This document shows, piece by piece, positions 1 through 10,390 of a DNA stretch of 64,000 bases. Position numbers and translations under genes: made by a program. Within the stretch, counting starts at the first letter, position 1. Each line of letters opens with the position of its first letter. The notes under the pieces were generated by a model. It saw nothing but the letters and a program-made list of their open reading frames with translations, searched no databases and was not told the DNA's origin. Source of the DNA: Chamaecrista fasciculata (Eukaryota; Streptophyta; Magnoliopsida; Fabales; Fabaceae); the NCBI GenBank assembly GCA_003254925.1, contig QANZ01001839.1, forward strand, positions 27,768 through 91,767, given 5' to 3'.

Positions 1-592
1 TTATAATTTAGATAATAATTATTTTGTATTAAAATTAGAAAAAAGTATATATTATAATTAATTCTTTCCAGTAAGAATAATTTAAGTAAAGTTTGTCATT
101 TGATATTTTATTTATTAGGTCAAAATCTCATTTTGGTCCCTTATATTTATCCTAAATTTTAGTTTGGTCTATAATATTTTTTCTACTCTCACTGCACTGT
201 CAACACTATTGCTAGAAGTAAAAAGGATTGCTGGCAAAGTAATACCAGTTGTTATGATTGTTACTATATATTGAAAAACAAATTGCTGTTATTTCCCTGT
301 CATTATAAACTATACCAATGGATAGAGCAACTACTAGTATAAACTTTTCCTATAGTGACATGTAAAAATTGCTGCTATAAATCAAAATAATTGTTACTAT
401 AGCCAAAAGTAGTGGTAAAAAAACAAAATTGCTACTATAAAATCAACTAGTGCTACTATATCTTACTTTTGTAACTATTGTAAGTGCTAGAATAATAAGA
501 AATAACTGCTAATATATCAAACTTATGGCAAAGTAATTTCATTTTGGTCCTTAATAAGTTTTAGAATTAGTCTCTAACTACTACATATAGCC
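1..592. other. AT-rich intergenic DNA, no gene seen
   Basis: No open frame with recognisable protein similarity is visible on either strand. Short stretches of the form 'ttttggtccct' near 130 and 540 look like eroded arms of the foldback elements found elsewhere in the window. The rest is low-complexity AT-rich sequence. Confidence 0.6.
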
Positions 593-834
593 GAGTAAAC
601 TAACAATTTTGCCTATGAAATATTGAAATTTACAGTTTGTTACTTGCAGAAATATCAAAACGGTATACTAATTAGTCTTTTTTATTGACTAAATAATATA
701 CCGTTTTAATCTTTCAGAAACTAATTAAAGAGTATATCGTTTTGATATTTTAGAAATTAAATGCGTATTTTAATCATTCAGAAACCGAATTGTCAACTCA
801 ATAATTTTACAAGGACCAACTTGTTAGTTTACTC
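593..834. repeat. Small foldback element
   Basis: The left end (593-606, gagtaaactaacaa) is the exact reverse complement of the right end (821-834, ttgttagtttactc). The interior carries repeated 'atatcaaaacggtat'-like segments in both orientations. This is the build of a non-autonomous foldback or MITE-like element without coding capacity. No convincing target-site duplication was found. Confidence 0.5.
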
Positions 835-1510
835 TAAATTAAAAGTTTATTACATCAAAAGTTAGAGTTATTAATTAGCTAGTAAGAATTCAATTATAAT
901 TTCATCAACTCACAATAAAATAAGCTTATATATAATTGAGAAATAATTTCATCAAGTCGTTTTCTTATAATTTATATCACATATATATAGTTTCGGCAAT
1001 AAAAAATCACATATATATAAGGAACATCATTAATTCGTACGAGATGCAATTAGAAATTAACGATTGAGTACATATATAGTTGTGATAGGCTGATAGCTGC
1101 GTGGAATTTATTTGGCTCGAACTGTAGTAAAATTAAAATTTTGAGTGTGTGTATATAAATATAAATATAAATATAAATAGATATCTTAAAAGTAGGTGTT
1201 GCTTGTGGAGCACGAATATGTGTAGAGCATGTAAATATATATATAGCCTATAGGGTGGACCATTTTGTTGATTGCAGCAAAGTAAAGACTAAGTGCATTG
1301 TTCTCGCTCAGACATGACCTTTTCTGGTAGGAAGATGTACGTCTATCCATTATCTATGGATCTCAATCATCTCATTAATATATATGAACATCGAAATTAA
1401 AATTATCGCTATTTTCTACAGTGACCTTTTCCGGTTGTTATGATAAGAATTAAGAAGCCTCAACGAACCTTCATGCGTGTGTTTCCCCTATATAATTAAT
1501 TAATGGTTTT
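835..1510. other. AT-rich intergenic DNA
   Basis: No gene or RNA gene recognised. The stretch contains short (AT)n runs and nothing with a coding signature. Confidence 0.5.
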
Positions 1511-2040
1511 GGCAAAAGTATCCATTTCGTCCTCAAATTTTACACTTGCTGTTAATTTCGTCCCCAAACTTTACACATGTTGTCAATTTCGTTCCCAATC
1601 TTTATTTGTTGTCAATTTCGTCCCCAAACTTTACACATGCTGTCAATTTCGTCCCTAATCTTTCACATTTTGGTCAATTTTATCCTTTGCTCTTCCTTTA
1701 GCCAAATATTGACGCCAAAATCTATGTGGCTAACGATATATAATCTAAAATTGATAGAAAAAGAAACTCAAATCCTAACTTAGATTCAAAAACAGGATGC
1801 AGTCTGTCGTTAATTTATTAAAAGAAGTTAGTCAAAGGATAAAATTGACGAAAATGTTAAAAATCGGGGACGAAATTGACAATTGATGTAAAGTTTGGGG
1901 ACGAAATTGACAGCAAAAAAAGACTGGGGATGAAATTGAGAGTTGGTGTAAAGTTTGGGGACGAAGTTGACAACAAAAAAAATTTGGGGACGAAATTGAC
2001 AGTTAGTGTAAAGTTTGGGGACGAAAATAGTACTTTTGCC
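1511..2040. repeat. Mutator-like foldback element, family 1, copy A
   Basis: This 530-bp element begins ggcaaaagta and ends tacttttgcc, which are inverted repeats. Each arm is built of repeated units reading 'tttcgtccccaaactttaca' on the left and the complement on the right. Flanking sequences are taatggtttt (1501-1510) and taatagtttt (2041-2050), a 10-bp direct repeat with one mismatch, in the 9-11 bp range usual for Mutator-like elements. The core, including 'caggatgcagtctgtcgtta', is shared with a second copy at 29292-29788. No transposase is encoded, so the element is non-autonomous. Confidence 0.75.
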
Positions 2041-2066
2041 TAATAGTTTTTTTTTGTTTTAATTTT

Positions 2067-2469
2067 GGTTAAATTGCACTTTTGGTCCCATAACTTTGAC
2101 AAAGGTCTCAATTTGATCCCATAGCTGTTTTTGTTGCAATTTTGGTCCCATAAATTTGGTAAAGGTCTTAATTTGGTCTCATACCTTTTTTTGTTGCAAT
2201 TTTGGTCCTATAACTTTTACAACGTCTCACCGTCCCAAACTGATTTCCATTTATTTTTTGCCGTTAAAGATTATTTGACATACTGAGTTGATTGATGACG
2301 TGGCAAATATGGGTGAAGTGGATTTAACGACAGGTAATGGATAGAAATTAGTTTGGGACTAACGGTGAGACATTTTCAAAAGTTATGAGACCAAAATTGC
2401 AACAAAAAAAATTATGAGAGTAAATTGAGATCTTTGTCAAAGTTATGGGACAAAAAATATACTATAACC
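2067..2469. repeat. Foldback element, family 2, copy A
   Basis: The left arm begins ggttaaattgcacttttggt and the right arm ends with its imperfect complement (…tactataacc). The arms consist of 'ttttggtcccataactttg' units alternating with 'aaaggtctcaatttg' units. The centre contains a non-repetitive stretch with 'gacgtggcaaa', also seen in the related sequence after 56000. It lies only 26 bp from the family 1 copy. There is no coding capacity. Confidence 0.6.
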
Positions 2470-2910
2470 TTTGAACTTATAGTGTTGGATATCATAAATT
2501 CAGTATATATTTAAAGACTACAAAATTATAAAATTAATTTAAATTTAGAAATCAACTTATCACAATAACTAAATTGTTAATAATTGAAATATTTCTAAAA
2601 TAATAAATTTTTTTCATATAATTATTTCTCTATTACTATATATTTATTTGATTATTTTCCCCTCCTTTAATTTAAACAATACAAATTAAATAAAAACAAA
2701 AAAAAGTAATATAATTGATAAAAAAAAAACCAAGAAACTATGATAAGCGAAAGTTCCAACTTCCTTAATCATATGTAAGTGGTGTTTTTCTCACGTGGGG
2801 GCGGACATATCTATGAATACCAACAATAGCTCACTTCAACTACACTCAACGCCAACCTATACAAATATTTTTCAAAGTGAAATGAATCAATGATATATAT
2901 ATATATATAT
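2470..2910. other. AT-rich intergenic DNA with an (AT) run
   Basis: No gene seen. A dinucleotide (AT)n run at about 2892-2910 directly precedes the inverted-repeat element at 2911. Confidence 0.5.
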
Positions 2911-3096
2911 GGGTCCTTTTAACCTGCGCTCTAAAGGCACATGTTAAGGTTTCTTTTGATTAGTCAAATGAGTTTTCAAACATCATAAATTATTTTTTAA
3001 AATGAATTTTCGTAGATTTCAAGATATGAGATGCTCTACTAACCAATCAGAAAAAACCTTAAAATGTGTCATAAGGGCACATATTAGATAAATCCT
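2911..3096. repeat. MITE-like inverted-repeat element, copy A
   Basis: The left end (…aaaggcacatgttaaggtttctt) is mirrored by the right end, whose complement reads aggatttatctaatatgtgc followed by 'ccttatgacacattttaaggtttttt'. The inner parts 'tgattagt' and 'ctaaccaatca' also pair. A truncated second copy lies at 62471-62577 in the opposite orientation, matching the right half closely. Flanks are (AT)n runs, so a target-site duplication cannot be read. Confidence 0.6.
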
Positions 3097-3143
3097 ATAT
3101 ATAATATATATATATATATATATATGAGATTTATATTTTTTCA

Positions 3144-3479
3144 TCAAAGTTTGCAAGAAAAAAAATGATATATATATATATACCAATTTTGGCCCAGGTG
3201 ATTAAGCACGTGAAAGAAGGTATAATGTAATCTGAGTTTTATTAGCAATAATACTATAATAATTCTTGCTGCATGTAATCTGTTTAAATGATCTAAAATT
3301 TTCTTATGATGTATATGTATATTAGGAGATATATCTATAATAAAATAGTTACCTTCTAAATAAGAAATTTCATTTTTAAATAAATATTTAGATAAAATAC
3401 TAATATCTTTCCAATGATTTTCGATAATACGATTAATATGATGATATTCTTTTTTAACAAAAAATTTATATGAACTCAT
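3144..3479 (-). other. Unassigned 111-codon frame beside a viral TATA-like motif
   Basis: An AT-rich frame on the minus strand starts 26-36 bases after a TATATAAATA motif (about 3504-3513). The predicted product is basic and rich in Ile, His and Lys; its C-end runs into a (TA)n tract and codes for repeated Tyr-Ile. I recognise no domain. It could be a chance frame in the viral intergenic or leader region, or host DNA at the insertion edge. I do not claim it is expressed. Confidence 0.2.
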
Positions 3480-3503
3480 AAAACATAATAGAAATAGAGG
3501 TTT

Positions 3504-3516
3504 ATTTATATAGAAA
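3504..3516 (-). promoter_or_regulatory. TATA-like motif in the viral relic
   Basis: The minus strand reads CTATATAAATAAACC here. It lies downstream of the second viral frame, where the intergenic promoter of a caulimovirid would be expected, and the same string contains AATAAA, a possible polyadenylation signal. Assignment is by position and motif only. Confidence 0.35.
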
Positions 3517-3983
3517 ACTTACAAGAGGCAGTTACAGGGAGTACTTGCACACTTCCTCACATATACTCTTACTGAACATACAAACTCCGAATGCCTCAAA
3601 CATACAACATAAGACGATATATAAAGACTTCAGGCGGATTTCAAAACTTTGGAATCCGCGGACTTAAGAGACTCTAAAATTCGAAAAATAATTTAAAACA
3701 TATCGCATCTTATCTTCTCAAAATTAAACTGATGCCTAAAGTAAAAGACAATTGCTTTCTGAAAATAAAGAGATGCTGTCGGCCACGCTTCTAAACTTTA
3801 ATCGAACTGTGAGAGATTCTTCTGTTTTGCTGAGTCATGTCCAAATAATTGATATTCTGCTGGTGGGGTACTATGCTCATAAAAGTTGGCAAAATAAAGT
3901 TTGTCGTCTTCTGGAGCTGCTACGGAATGGGTTTCTGATTCAGTGTCTGCTTCTTGGGCTGGAGTAGAAGGCTGGGCCTTGAG

Positions 3984-5240
3984 CTAAGAAGGAGAAATAG
4001 AAGCCCAAATCTGCTCTAACTCTTCTTCTGAACTGACACTAGCTAACTGGGCCATCTTCTGAGACTTCTTAAGGAGGAAACTGGACGGATCTGTGCTGGA
4101 CGATATTGGTGCATGATCTGTTGAAGACTTAACATAAAACGAGGACTGATTTTTCTGTACCCAACGAGACAAACTAACAGGAGAAAGGATTTCTGGATCA
4201 AACTTATTCCACCATTTTATAAATAGTGTTCTGGCTAAAGATCTGGGAAAAGGAGATGGAAGCTCTGTGATAAAACCATAGTCCCAATGAAGAGTTCAGG
4301 TTATACCAAATTTTATGACAAACTGAAGAAGACGTGTTCCTGAGGGATAATTGGCTTTTTGTCTAAAGAACTCAAAGGCTGAATTAGCGAAGGAAGGGAA
4401 AATATCTGGGGTAAGACCGAAATAATAAAACCATCTAACAAACCAAGCGAGAAATTTATCAATGGTTTTGCTGAACCAGATAAACTACAAATGTTCTGTT
4501 CCTGGTCTAAGATAAAGAAAGTAATACCTGGCTTCTTTATAATCTTTATAAGTGTATACAGGAGGAACCATTTGAACCGGAAAACTCTTAGGTGTAAGAA
4601 CATGATTATTCCAGTCTGCAATAGTAAGGACTCTAATTATTTTAAACTGAGAAAAAACAATCTGTTCTTCTGTGGGATTGAAAAGTTTTCTAGAACTATG
4701 ATCTTTATGGGTAAGTTCTATTGAGTTTGTAGCGACAAGGATTGCTTCGTACCATTTTCGGGTTTTGAAGCCTTCTGGAACAAAATGACAATTTAAAGGA
4801 AAGATACTATTGGCTACTTGTCTAGGAGTAATTGTAGGAGGACCATATTCTGATTCTACAGGTTCTATAGGAATTGTAAGTGATTTCTGAAGATGTTTTG
4901 CTGCATTAGAAAGTGGAGTAAAAGGTTTGGAAGAATTAGAAGAAGTGATCTGAGAAGAAGAAGGAACAATCTGATTAATAGGAGAGGGAGGAGGACGAGG
5001 ACGAGCTGCTATTTGATTGTAAGGACATGTAAGAGGAGAGCATCTATTTGACAAACTTAAAGATGAGGAAGATATAGAATGATAAGATGATGGTCTTGGT
5101 TTAATAGTATGGTGAGAATAGGATGGAGAACCCAAAGGTTTTCCATACTGCTCTATAGTTAATACACCACTAATCTTCTGTTCTGATTTCTGGGAAACAC
5201 TTATGACTTCTTTCTGTATGAGAGGTTTCTTGTCACTCAT
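3984..5240 (-). pseudogene. Pararetroviral second frame (ORF2-like), interrupted by two stops
   Basis: The frame opens at 5240, overlapping the end of the RNase H frame by 8 bases in an ATGAGTGA arrangement, as expected for consecutive viral frames. It stays open for 251 codons to a TAG at 4485-4487. Reading on in the same frame gives sensible protein to a TGA at 4296-4298 and then to the final stop at 3984-3986, so two point nonsense changes break one long frame of about 418 codons. The N-terminal half is rich in Ser, Pro and Thr (low complexity); the region around residues 135-250 is more conserved-looking. I know of no assigned function. Confidence 0.6.
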
Positions 5241-5805
5241 CTTTCTTTCCCTGAAGAAATTCTCTGGTTAGGAAATCAGGAAGGGCATTCTTTTTGCCAT
5301 TAATATGTTCTATATCAAATTCAAAACATGCTAAGATAGCTTGCCATCTGGCAAAAATATGTTTTGAAACCAAATTTTGAACATCCTTTTGTAAGATATC
5401 TTTAGCTGATTTACAATCTACACGTAGTAAAAACTTTTTATTAAAAACATCCTCTTGAAAGTTTGAAATGCATAAAACAATAGAAAGAATTTCCTTTTTA
5501 ACAGTACTATATTTAGTTTGAGTATCATTCCACACCCTTGAATGATATCTTACAATCTGCTCTTTATCTCTGATTTTTTGTTCAAGCACTCCTCCAAATC
5601 CTAAATCTGAAGCATCTATTTCTATAATCATAAAGGCTTCTGGGTCTGGAATTCCTAGACATGGTAGAGTTTTAACTATTTCTTTCAGTTTTCTGACTAC
5701 TGTTGTCATCTCTTCTGACCATTCTGGAGGGTTTTTTCTAAGTCTTCTAAATAATTGTTTACATAATATCCTAAGATTAGGAATAAAGTCTAAGACATAA
5801 TTAAG
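5233..5805 (-). pseudogene. Pararetroviral RT C-end and RNase H remnant
   Basis: The frame carries the junction between the reverse-transcriptase connection and RNase H1: a run with 'IIEIDASDLGFGGVL' (the first RNase H Asp), then 'STVKKEILSIVL' (the Glu of the active site), 'LRVDCKSAKDIL' (second Asp) and 'HINGKKNALPDFLTR' near the C-end. These are the RNase H signatures of caulimovirids and Ty3/gypsy elements. The first ATG is at 5709, but the same frame extends upstream to the deletion junction near 5805-5815, so this is the end of a larger polyprotein. The part retained is intact; it lacks the RT catalytic core. Confidence 0.8.
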
Positions 5806-5814
5806 ACATCCTAA

Positions 5815-6274
5815 TTAAACAATCAACGAATCTTCAAAATTTAAAACACCTTTATCACATAGGACAAGCAATACAGGATGATTAATGCCTAGTCTATGCA
5901 AAGGTTTAACAGCAATTTGGATTAATCCTACATGCAAGTAATTAAACTTATCCTTTCTATGTCGATTAAGAAGATGTTTATCTAAAAGATAAAGGTTTTC
6001 TTGGCCTGTGCTCATAGGATGAGTAGACTCTACCGTTCTACAGATTTTTCTGGTGAAAAAATCAAAAGTAGAATGTCTATAAACTTCTCTAAGAGACTTC
6101 TGGTACAGACCAATTAGCTAACCTATTTTCTGCTTCTCTAATTATTAATTCTGAATTATTAACTACATCTTGATTGTGATTATCTGGTTCTAAAGAAGAT
6201 GATGTAGTAGAAGAGACATGAATAACCTCTTTGCCTAATGACATCGAACTTAATTTCCTTAATAATCTAGCCAT
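5815..6274 (-). pseudogene. Pararetroviral movement-protein remnant (start of ORF1)
   Basis: The ATG at 6274 opens the first long frame after the leader. It shifts frame near 6090-6110 (the downstream part is offset by one base) and continues to a stop at 5815-5817. The downstream part contains 'YLHVGLIQIAVKPLHRLG' and 'VLCDKGVLNFEDSLI', which resemble the 30K-superfamily cell-to-cell movement proteins of Caulimoviridae. After this point the remaining movement domain, coat protein, protease and RT core are absent: the next viral sequence is the RT C-end. Both the frameshift and the deletion disable it. Confidence 0.7.
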
Positions 6275-6299
6275 AATTTAAACAAATCAAACCTCTTAA

Positions 6300-6655
6300 A
6301 GGCTCAAGAGTTCTATCGGGACCACCTCCTCGGGACCACCTAACACGCCTTCACACGACTCTCAAATAAGCTGACCAACGAGTTACAACAAGGCTGACCA
6401 ACGCTAGCACCTCCCAAAACTTCAAAGAGATTGATTATTTAGATTATAGCAAAATTATTGAGCAACAAGGCTCTGATACCAATTAATCCCCATTGGCCAC
6501 AGGACCACCAGGCTGACCATCGACCTCACTGCCCATCCTAGGGACTTATTGCCGGGACCACCATGGCTGACCAACGTGTGCACCACTCTCACGGCTACCA
6601 ATAGTCCAATTAAAGGTACCTACCAAAGTCTTTCTACATCTTTGAATGAAGAGCC
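6300..6655 (-). promoter_or_regulatory. Viral leader with repeated modules and primer-binding site
   Basis: On the plus strand as printed, 'gggaccacc' or a one-base variant occurs at 6318, 6332, 6501 and 6554, and '(g)gctgaccaacg' or a variant at 6370, 6392, 6511 and 6565. Two of the pairs (6501-6522 and 6554-6576) have the same order and nearly the same spacing, forming a repeated module upstream of the primer site on the viral strand. The region precedes the first coding frame and so corresponds to the viral leader. Confidence 0.55.
6470..6481 (-). promoter_or_regulatory. tRNA-iMet primer-binding site of the viral relic
   Basis: The minus strand reads TGGTATCAGAGC, the standard 12-base complement to the 3' end of plant initiator tRNA-Met, used for minus-strand priming by caulimovirids and many LTR retrotransposons. 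It sits about 200 bases before the first viral coding frame, which fits a pararetroviral leader. Confidence 0.9.
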
Positions 6656-9510
6656 TCACTTCAAACCAGGGTCATAAGTAAAAATTTCCAAAAATGCCAT
6701 CGAGCGAGAGTGGATAGAAGAAGGGAATAGAGGAGATGTATTGTCTTATTCTAATTCTATCGATGTGGCAAACTAGCTAGAATAGATTAGACAATACAAT
6801 ACAATAGAGGCTTCTTTTTTAAATGCAAATAATGCTATTGGTTCTTGCACATCTAGTTACTTTTTTTGGCCCTCCTCATTTTCTGCTTGTCTCCCCACTT
6901 TCTTTTATGGAACAAGATGATAGCCAATCTAATCAATGACGTTGTGAGAGAAAGTCCTGTTATTGCTTTCACATTTTTTTAAATGTTCCAAAACTTTAAT
7001 AAATTATGTTAGATTAAACTTTTTATAAACATTGGTGATTAATTTTTTTGGCCAACCGTTGATTAATTATGTACATGTTATTGTTCAATCATGAACGATC
7101 AATATATATAATTAAGTGACTAAAGTTTCATCTCTCCTTCTACATATGGAAGTAGTTATCAATATTACTTTATCAGTTTATCATGACTTATATAACAATA
7201 TTTGTATATTTATCATATCTAATCTAATATACAGACTTTATTTGTATACAATAAAATAACAGTATATGTACTCTATTTGATATTTTCTATTTATACGTAT
7301 CCGATGAATATTTTAAATATTAAAAAAGTATACACAATATATATATATATATGATATCAGTTTTCAATATTGTCAACGAAAACAAATTAGTTTAAAATAT
7401 AAAATTAATCATAAAAATAATAAAATGTTTTTATTATTATCAATCAAATATAAGAATATTTTTTATTTAACTTCGCAAACTTTTTAAAAAGATCAATTGC
7501 AGGATCCTAATTAATAGAATGCCATTATACAATAATATATCCCTTTCACACACAGTGCTCTGGCTTCCATGCCAGTGGTGAGATACAATGCGTCGTATAT
7601 CAATATAAAAAGATAACTAGAGCCTAGAAATTAGAGTAGGTTCAATAATTTATATCAGCAATCTTATAAAAAGATAACTAGCTAGATTAAATAATTCCAA
7701 AATTTTCACTTTTGGTTTAATAAATATATAATATTTAAAAAATAGAGTATAAATCAGTAATAAGAAATTATAACACTCAATAAAAGTTGTAAGTTGTAAC
7801 TTTTAATAAGTCTAACTTTTACGTGCAGTAAAATTGTTTTCTTTAAGTCTTTTGCTTTTGTCCTATATGATGGTGTCCTATAGTACCATTTTTATATGAT
7901 AAATAGAATGATGAGTTGATGACAAGAATAGTGATAAAAATTAAAAGGACAAAATTAATGTAAGAGTTTAATTCTGTATTTTTTTATATAAACTTAATAT
8001 ATTTTTAATTAATTATGTAGAAAATATATGTCTCTAATTTTTTCTATTGTAAGTTAATTATGTATAACTTTTTTTGTTAATCAAACTATAAAAAGAAATG
8101 GTATTAATTTAGTATAAGTTAAAATGCAACGATAGAAGACACTAAACAACTTGATTCAGCGAGCTGGAAAGGACACTTCATATGTAAAAACTCCTCTGCT
8201 TTCAAATGCAGTGAATACACTATTAGCCACACAAATGAATGTTTCAGAATATTTGAAATCATCGTTCAAATTATCTTTGAAATCATAAAGTTTACTTCAG
8301 AATTTAATATAGTTCATGCATTTCATATATATATATATATTACTTCACTTAATAGGATCAATTTCTGATTTAGACAATCCAGCTGCGTGGACCACCATAG
8401 TAGTCCAACACAAATGCTTCATAATTTTTGTGAATTGTGGTTTTATGAGTATACTGTTTACAGATTGTCCATCAACTTCGTTTATTTTTTTATTTTGGAT
8501 TAAGATTTTAAGATCTAAATTTTCAAGTGCAAAATTATATTACAGTTTGGCCTACATTATATATTTATTGTGTCGTTATTTAAATTTACACGCCTTATTA
8601 ACATGTATATTTTTTTTGTTTTTAAATTTTTAAAAATCTGAAACTTCAAATTTAATTAGCTTATAATATTTTCATTTTTATGATAGTTCAAAAGATTAAG
8701 CATTCTATTTCAAAGTCAAAGTATTAAAATTGTAATTAAATTATAAATCAAATTTCTATTTATATATTTTTTATTCACAAATTCAAACTAACTCAGAGTA
8801 CGTAATAGAATTGTAAAAATTTTAAGATCAAACCACATTTAAAATAATGAATGGAAAAAATTATTTCTTATTTGTGGGATTATCCAAACTACAAAATCAT
8901 CATCCATAGTCCGATCCATACGTGTGGGAAAAATTATATTATCCTCACTTAAAATTAAAAGATATGCTTTGTTGACTTTCTTTTTACAAGAATAAAGAAG
9001 ATTTTTCTTTTATTTGTTTTGTCCAAAATATCATCATATTGTTTCTTTGGATAAAATATTAAATGTCAAATATGTATTTTAATGATATAAATTAGTAAAT
9101 TTAAGTATTTAAGTATAGAATAAATTAAACAGCAGGACGTGAGTACCAAGTGACCTGAAACGGCAAATGTGGGTGTCCGTGTGAGAAAACTACATTCACC
9201 TTGGGAGGCACATCCCTTTCGTGTCATTTATCATAGAAGTTGACACGTGTCGCCAACTCACTATTACTTTATTATCTTGTCAAATGTGAAAAAGAGAAAG
9301 TGATTTAAGATCACTTTCTAAATAATGTACACCCTTAAATTTATTTCATAAGTCAAGTTTAGAGATACAAACTATAAATTTAGAACAAATTTAAAAACTA
9401 AAAATTATAAATATAAGATTAAAAATTATAAGATCAATTTAAATTTATGGGGCCAAATTATTTTAAAGATCAAATGATTGATAATTACTATATTTTAGAG
9501 CTCAAATAAT
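6656..9510. other. AT-rich intergenic DNA, no gene recognised
   Basis: Frames here are short, AT-driven and without protein similarity that I can recognise; the longest plus-strand one (8316-8633) begins in an (AT)n run. Dinucleotide (AT)n runs occur near 7338 and 8328. No RNA gene was seen. Confidence 0.55.
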
Positions 9511-9519
9511 ATATTTTAA

Positions 9520-9938
9520 GCTTAAGTACACTTTTGGTCTCTTAAATTTCGTAAAGGTCTTAATTTGGTTCCCTAACTTTTTTTTTACAATTTTGGTCCT
9601 TAAATTTTGAAAACGTCTCAATTTGGTCCCCTAACTTTTTTGTTGCAATTTTGGTCCCCTAACTTTTGAAAATGTCGTACCATTGGTCCCAAGTTAGGGG
9701 ACCAAAATTGAGACTTTTGTGAAAGTTAGGGGACCAACGATGAGACGTTTTTAAAACTTAGGGGGACTAAAATTGCAACAAAAAAAGTTAGGGGACCAAA
9801 TTGAGACTTTTGCAAAAGTTAGGGGACCAAAATTGCAACCAAAAAAGTCAGGGGACCAAATTGAGACCTTTGTGAAAGTTTTTTTTTTGGCCTGAAGACC
9901 TTTGTGAAAGTTAGGAGACCAAAAGTGCACTTAAGCCT
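9520..9938. repeat. Foldback element, family 2, copy B, with 9-bp TSD
   Basis: The left end gcttaagtacacttttggtc is mirrored by the right end, whose complement is gcttaagtgcacttttggtc. Nearly the whole element is two arms of 'ttaggggaccaaaattg' and 'agacctttgtgaaag'-type units, so it can fold into one long hairpin. It is flanked by identical 9-bp repeats, atattttaa, at 9511-9519 and 9939-9947. The 9-bp duplication supports Mutator-like mobilisation, although the AT-rich flank weakens the statistics. There is no coding capacity. Confidence 0.65.
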
Positions 9939-9947
9939 ATATTTTAA

Positions 9948-10390
9948 TTATTGAACAACTGGTTTGTTGGTTTTGTTTTGGCCTGAATAACTGGTTTGTT
10001 GGTTAATTGCAAATTTTGGATACTAAAAAACGTCTTTTCTCTTTAAAAAAAGTACATTTTTTAATCAACATACATAATTTTGTATACACTTGAGATACAA
10101 ATTTATAATTATAGATTTTATTTGTGATTATGAATAATCATAAAAATTATTTTCACATAGATTTATTTCACAAAAGAACCTTAAGGCTAACTTAAAAGTT
10201 CATTGTTAAAAATTAAAAGATTTAATTTAATAAAATTAGATCCCCGTAATTAAAACAAATAAATTTTTCTTTTTGGTGAAAAACTCAAATAAATTTATAC
10301 GTTTCATGGTCATCTCTTTAAAACATAAAGAAAATAAAAAAAAATCAAATTCAATTAGGGATGTTCATGGGTAGGGTATAGATCATAGTG
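9948..10390. other. AT-rich intergenic DNA
   Basis: A short direct repeat of 'aactggtttgttggtt' occurs at about 9957 and 9989. No gene seen. Confidence 0.45.

Larger units (their letters stand above)
3100..6655 (-). mobile_element. Endogenous pararetrovirus relic (florendovirus-like), internally deleted
   Basis: On the minus strand the order is: leader with a tRNA-Met primer-binding site (6470-6481), movement-protein remnant, deletion junction near 5810, reverse-transcriptase C-end plus RNase H, and an overlapping second frame. No LTRs, integrase or chromodomain are visible, which with the movement-protein domain points to Caulimoviridae rather than an LTR retrotransposon. A long ORF1 followed by an ORF2 of unknown function fits my recollection of the genus Florendovirus. 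Coat protein, protease and most of the reverse transcriptase are missing, and several frames are broken, so the copy cannot encode a virus. The 3' side abuts (TA)n tracts at about 3102-3124 and 3168-3181. Outer boundaries are estimates. Confidence 0.8.

Noticed and set aside
1550..2040. Regularly spaced repeats resembling a CRISPR array
   Set aside because: The units occur in opposite orientations in two arms, have no uniform unique spacers, and the genome is eukaryotic; this is a foldback transposon.
8316..8633. 105-codon plus-strand frame
   Set aside because: It begins in an (AT)n run, has AT-driven composition and resembles no known protein.
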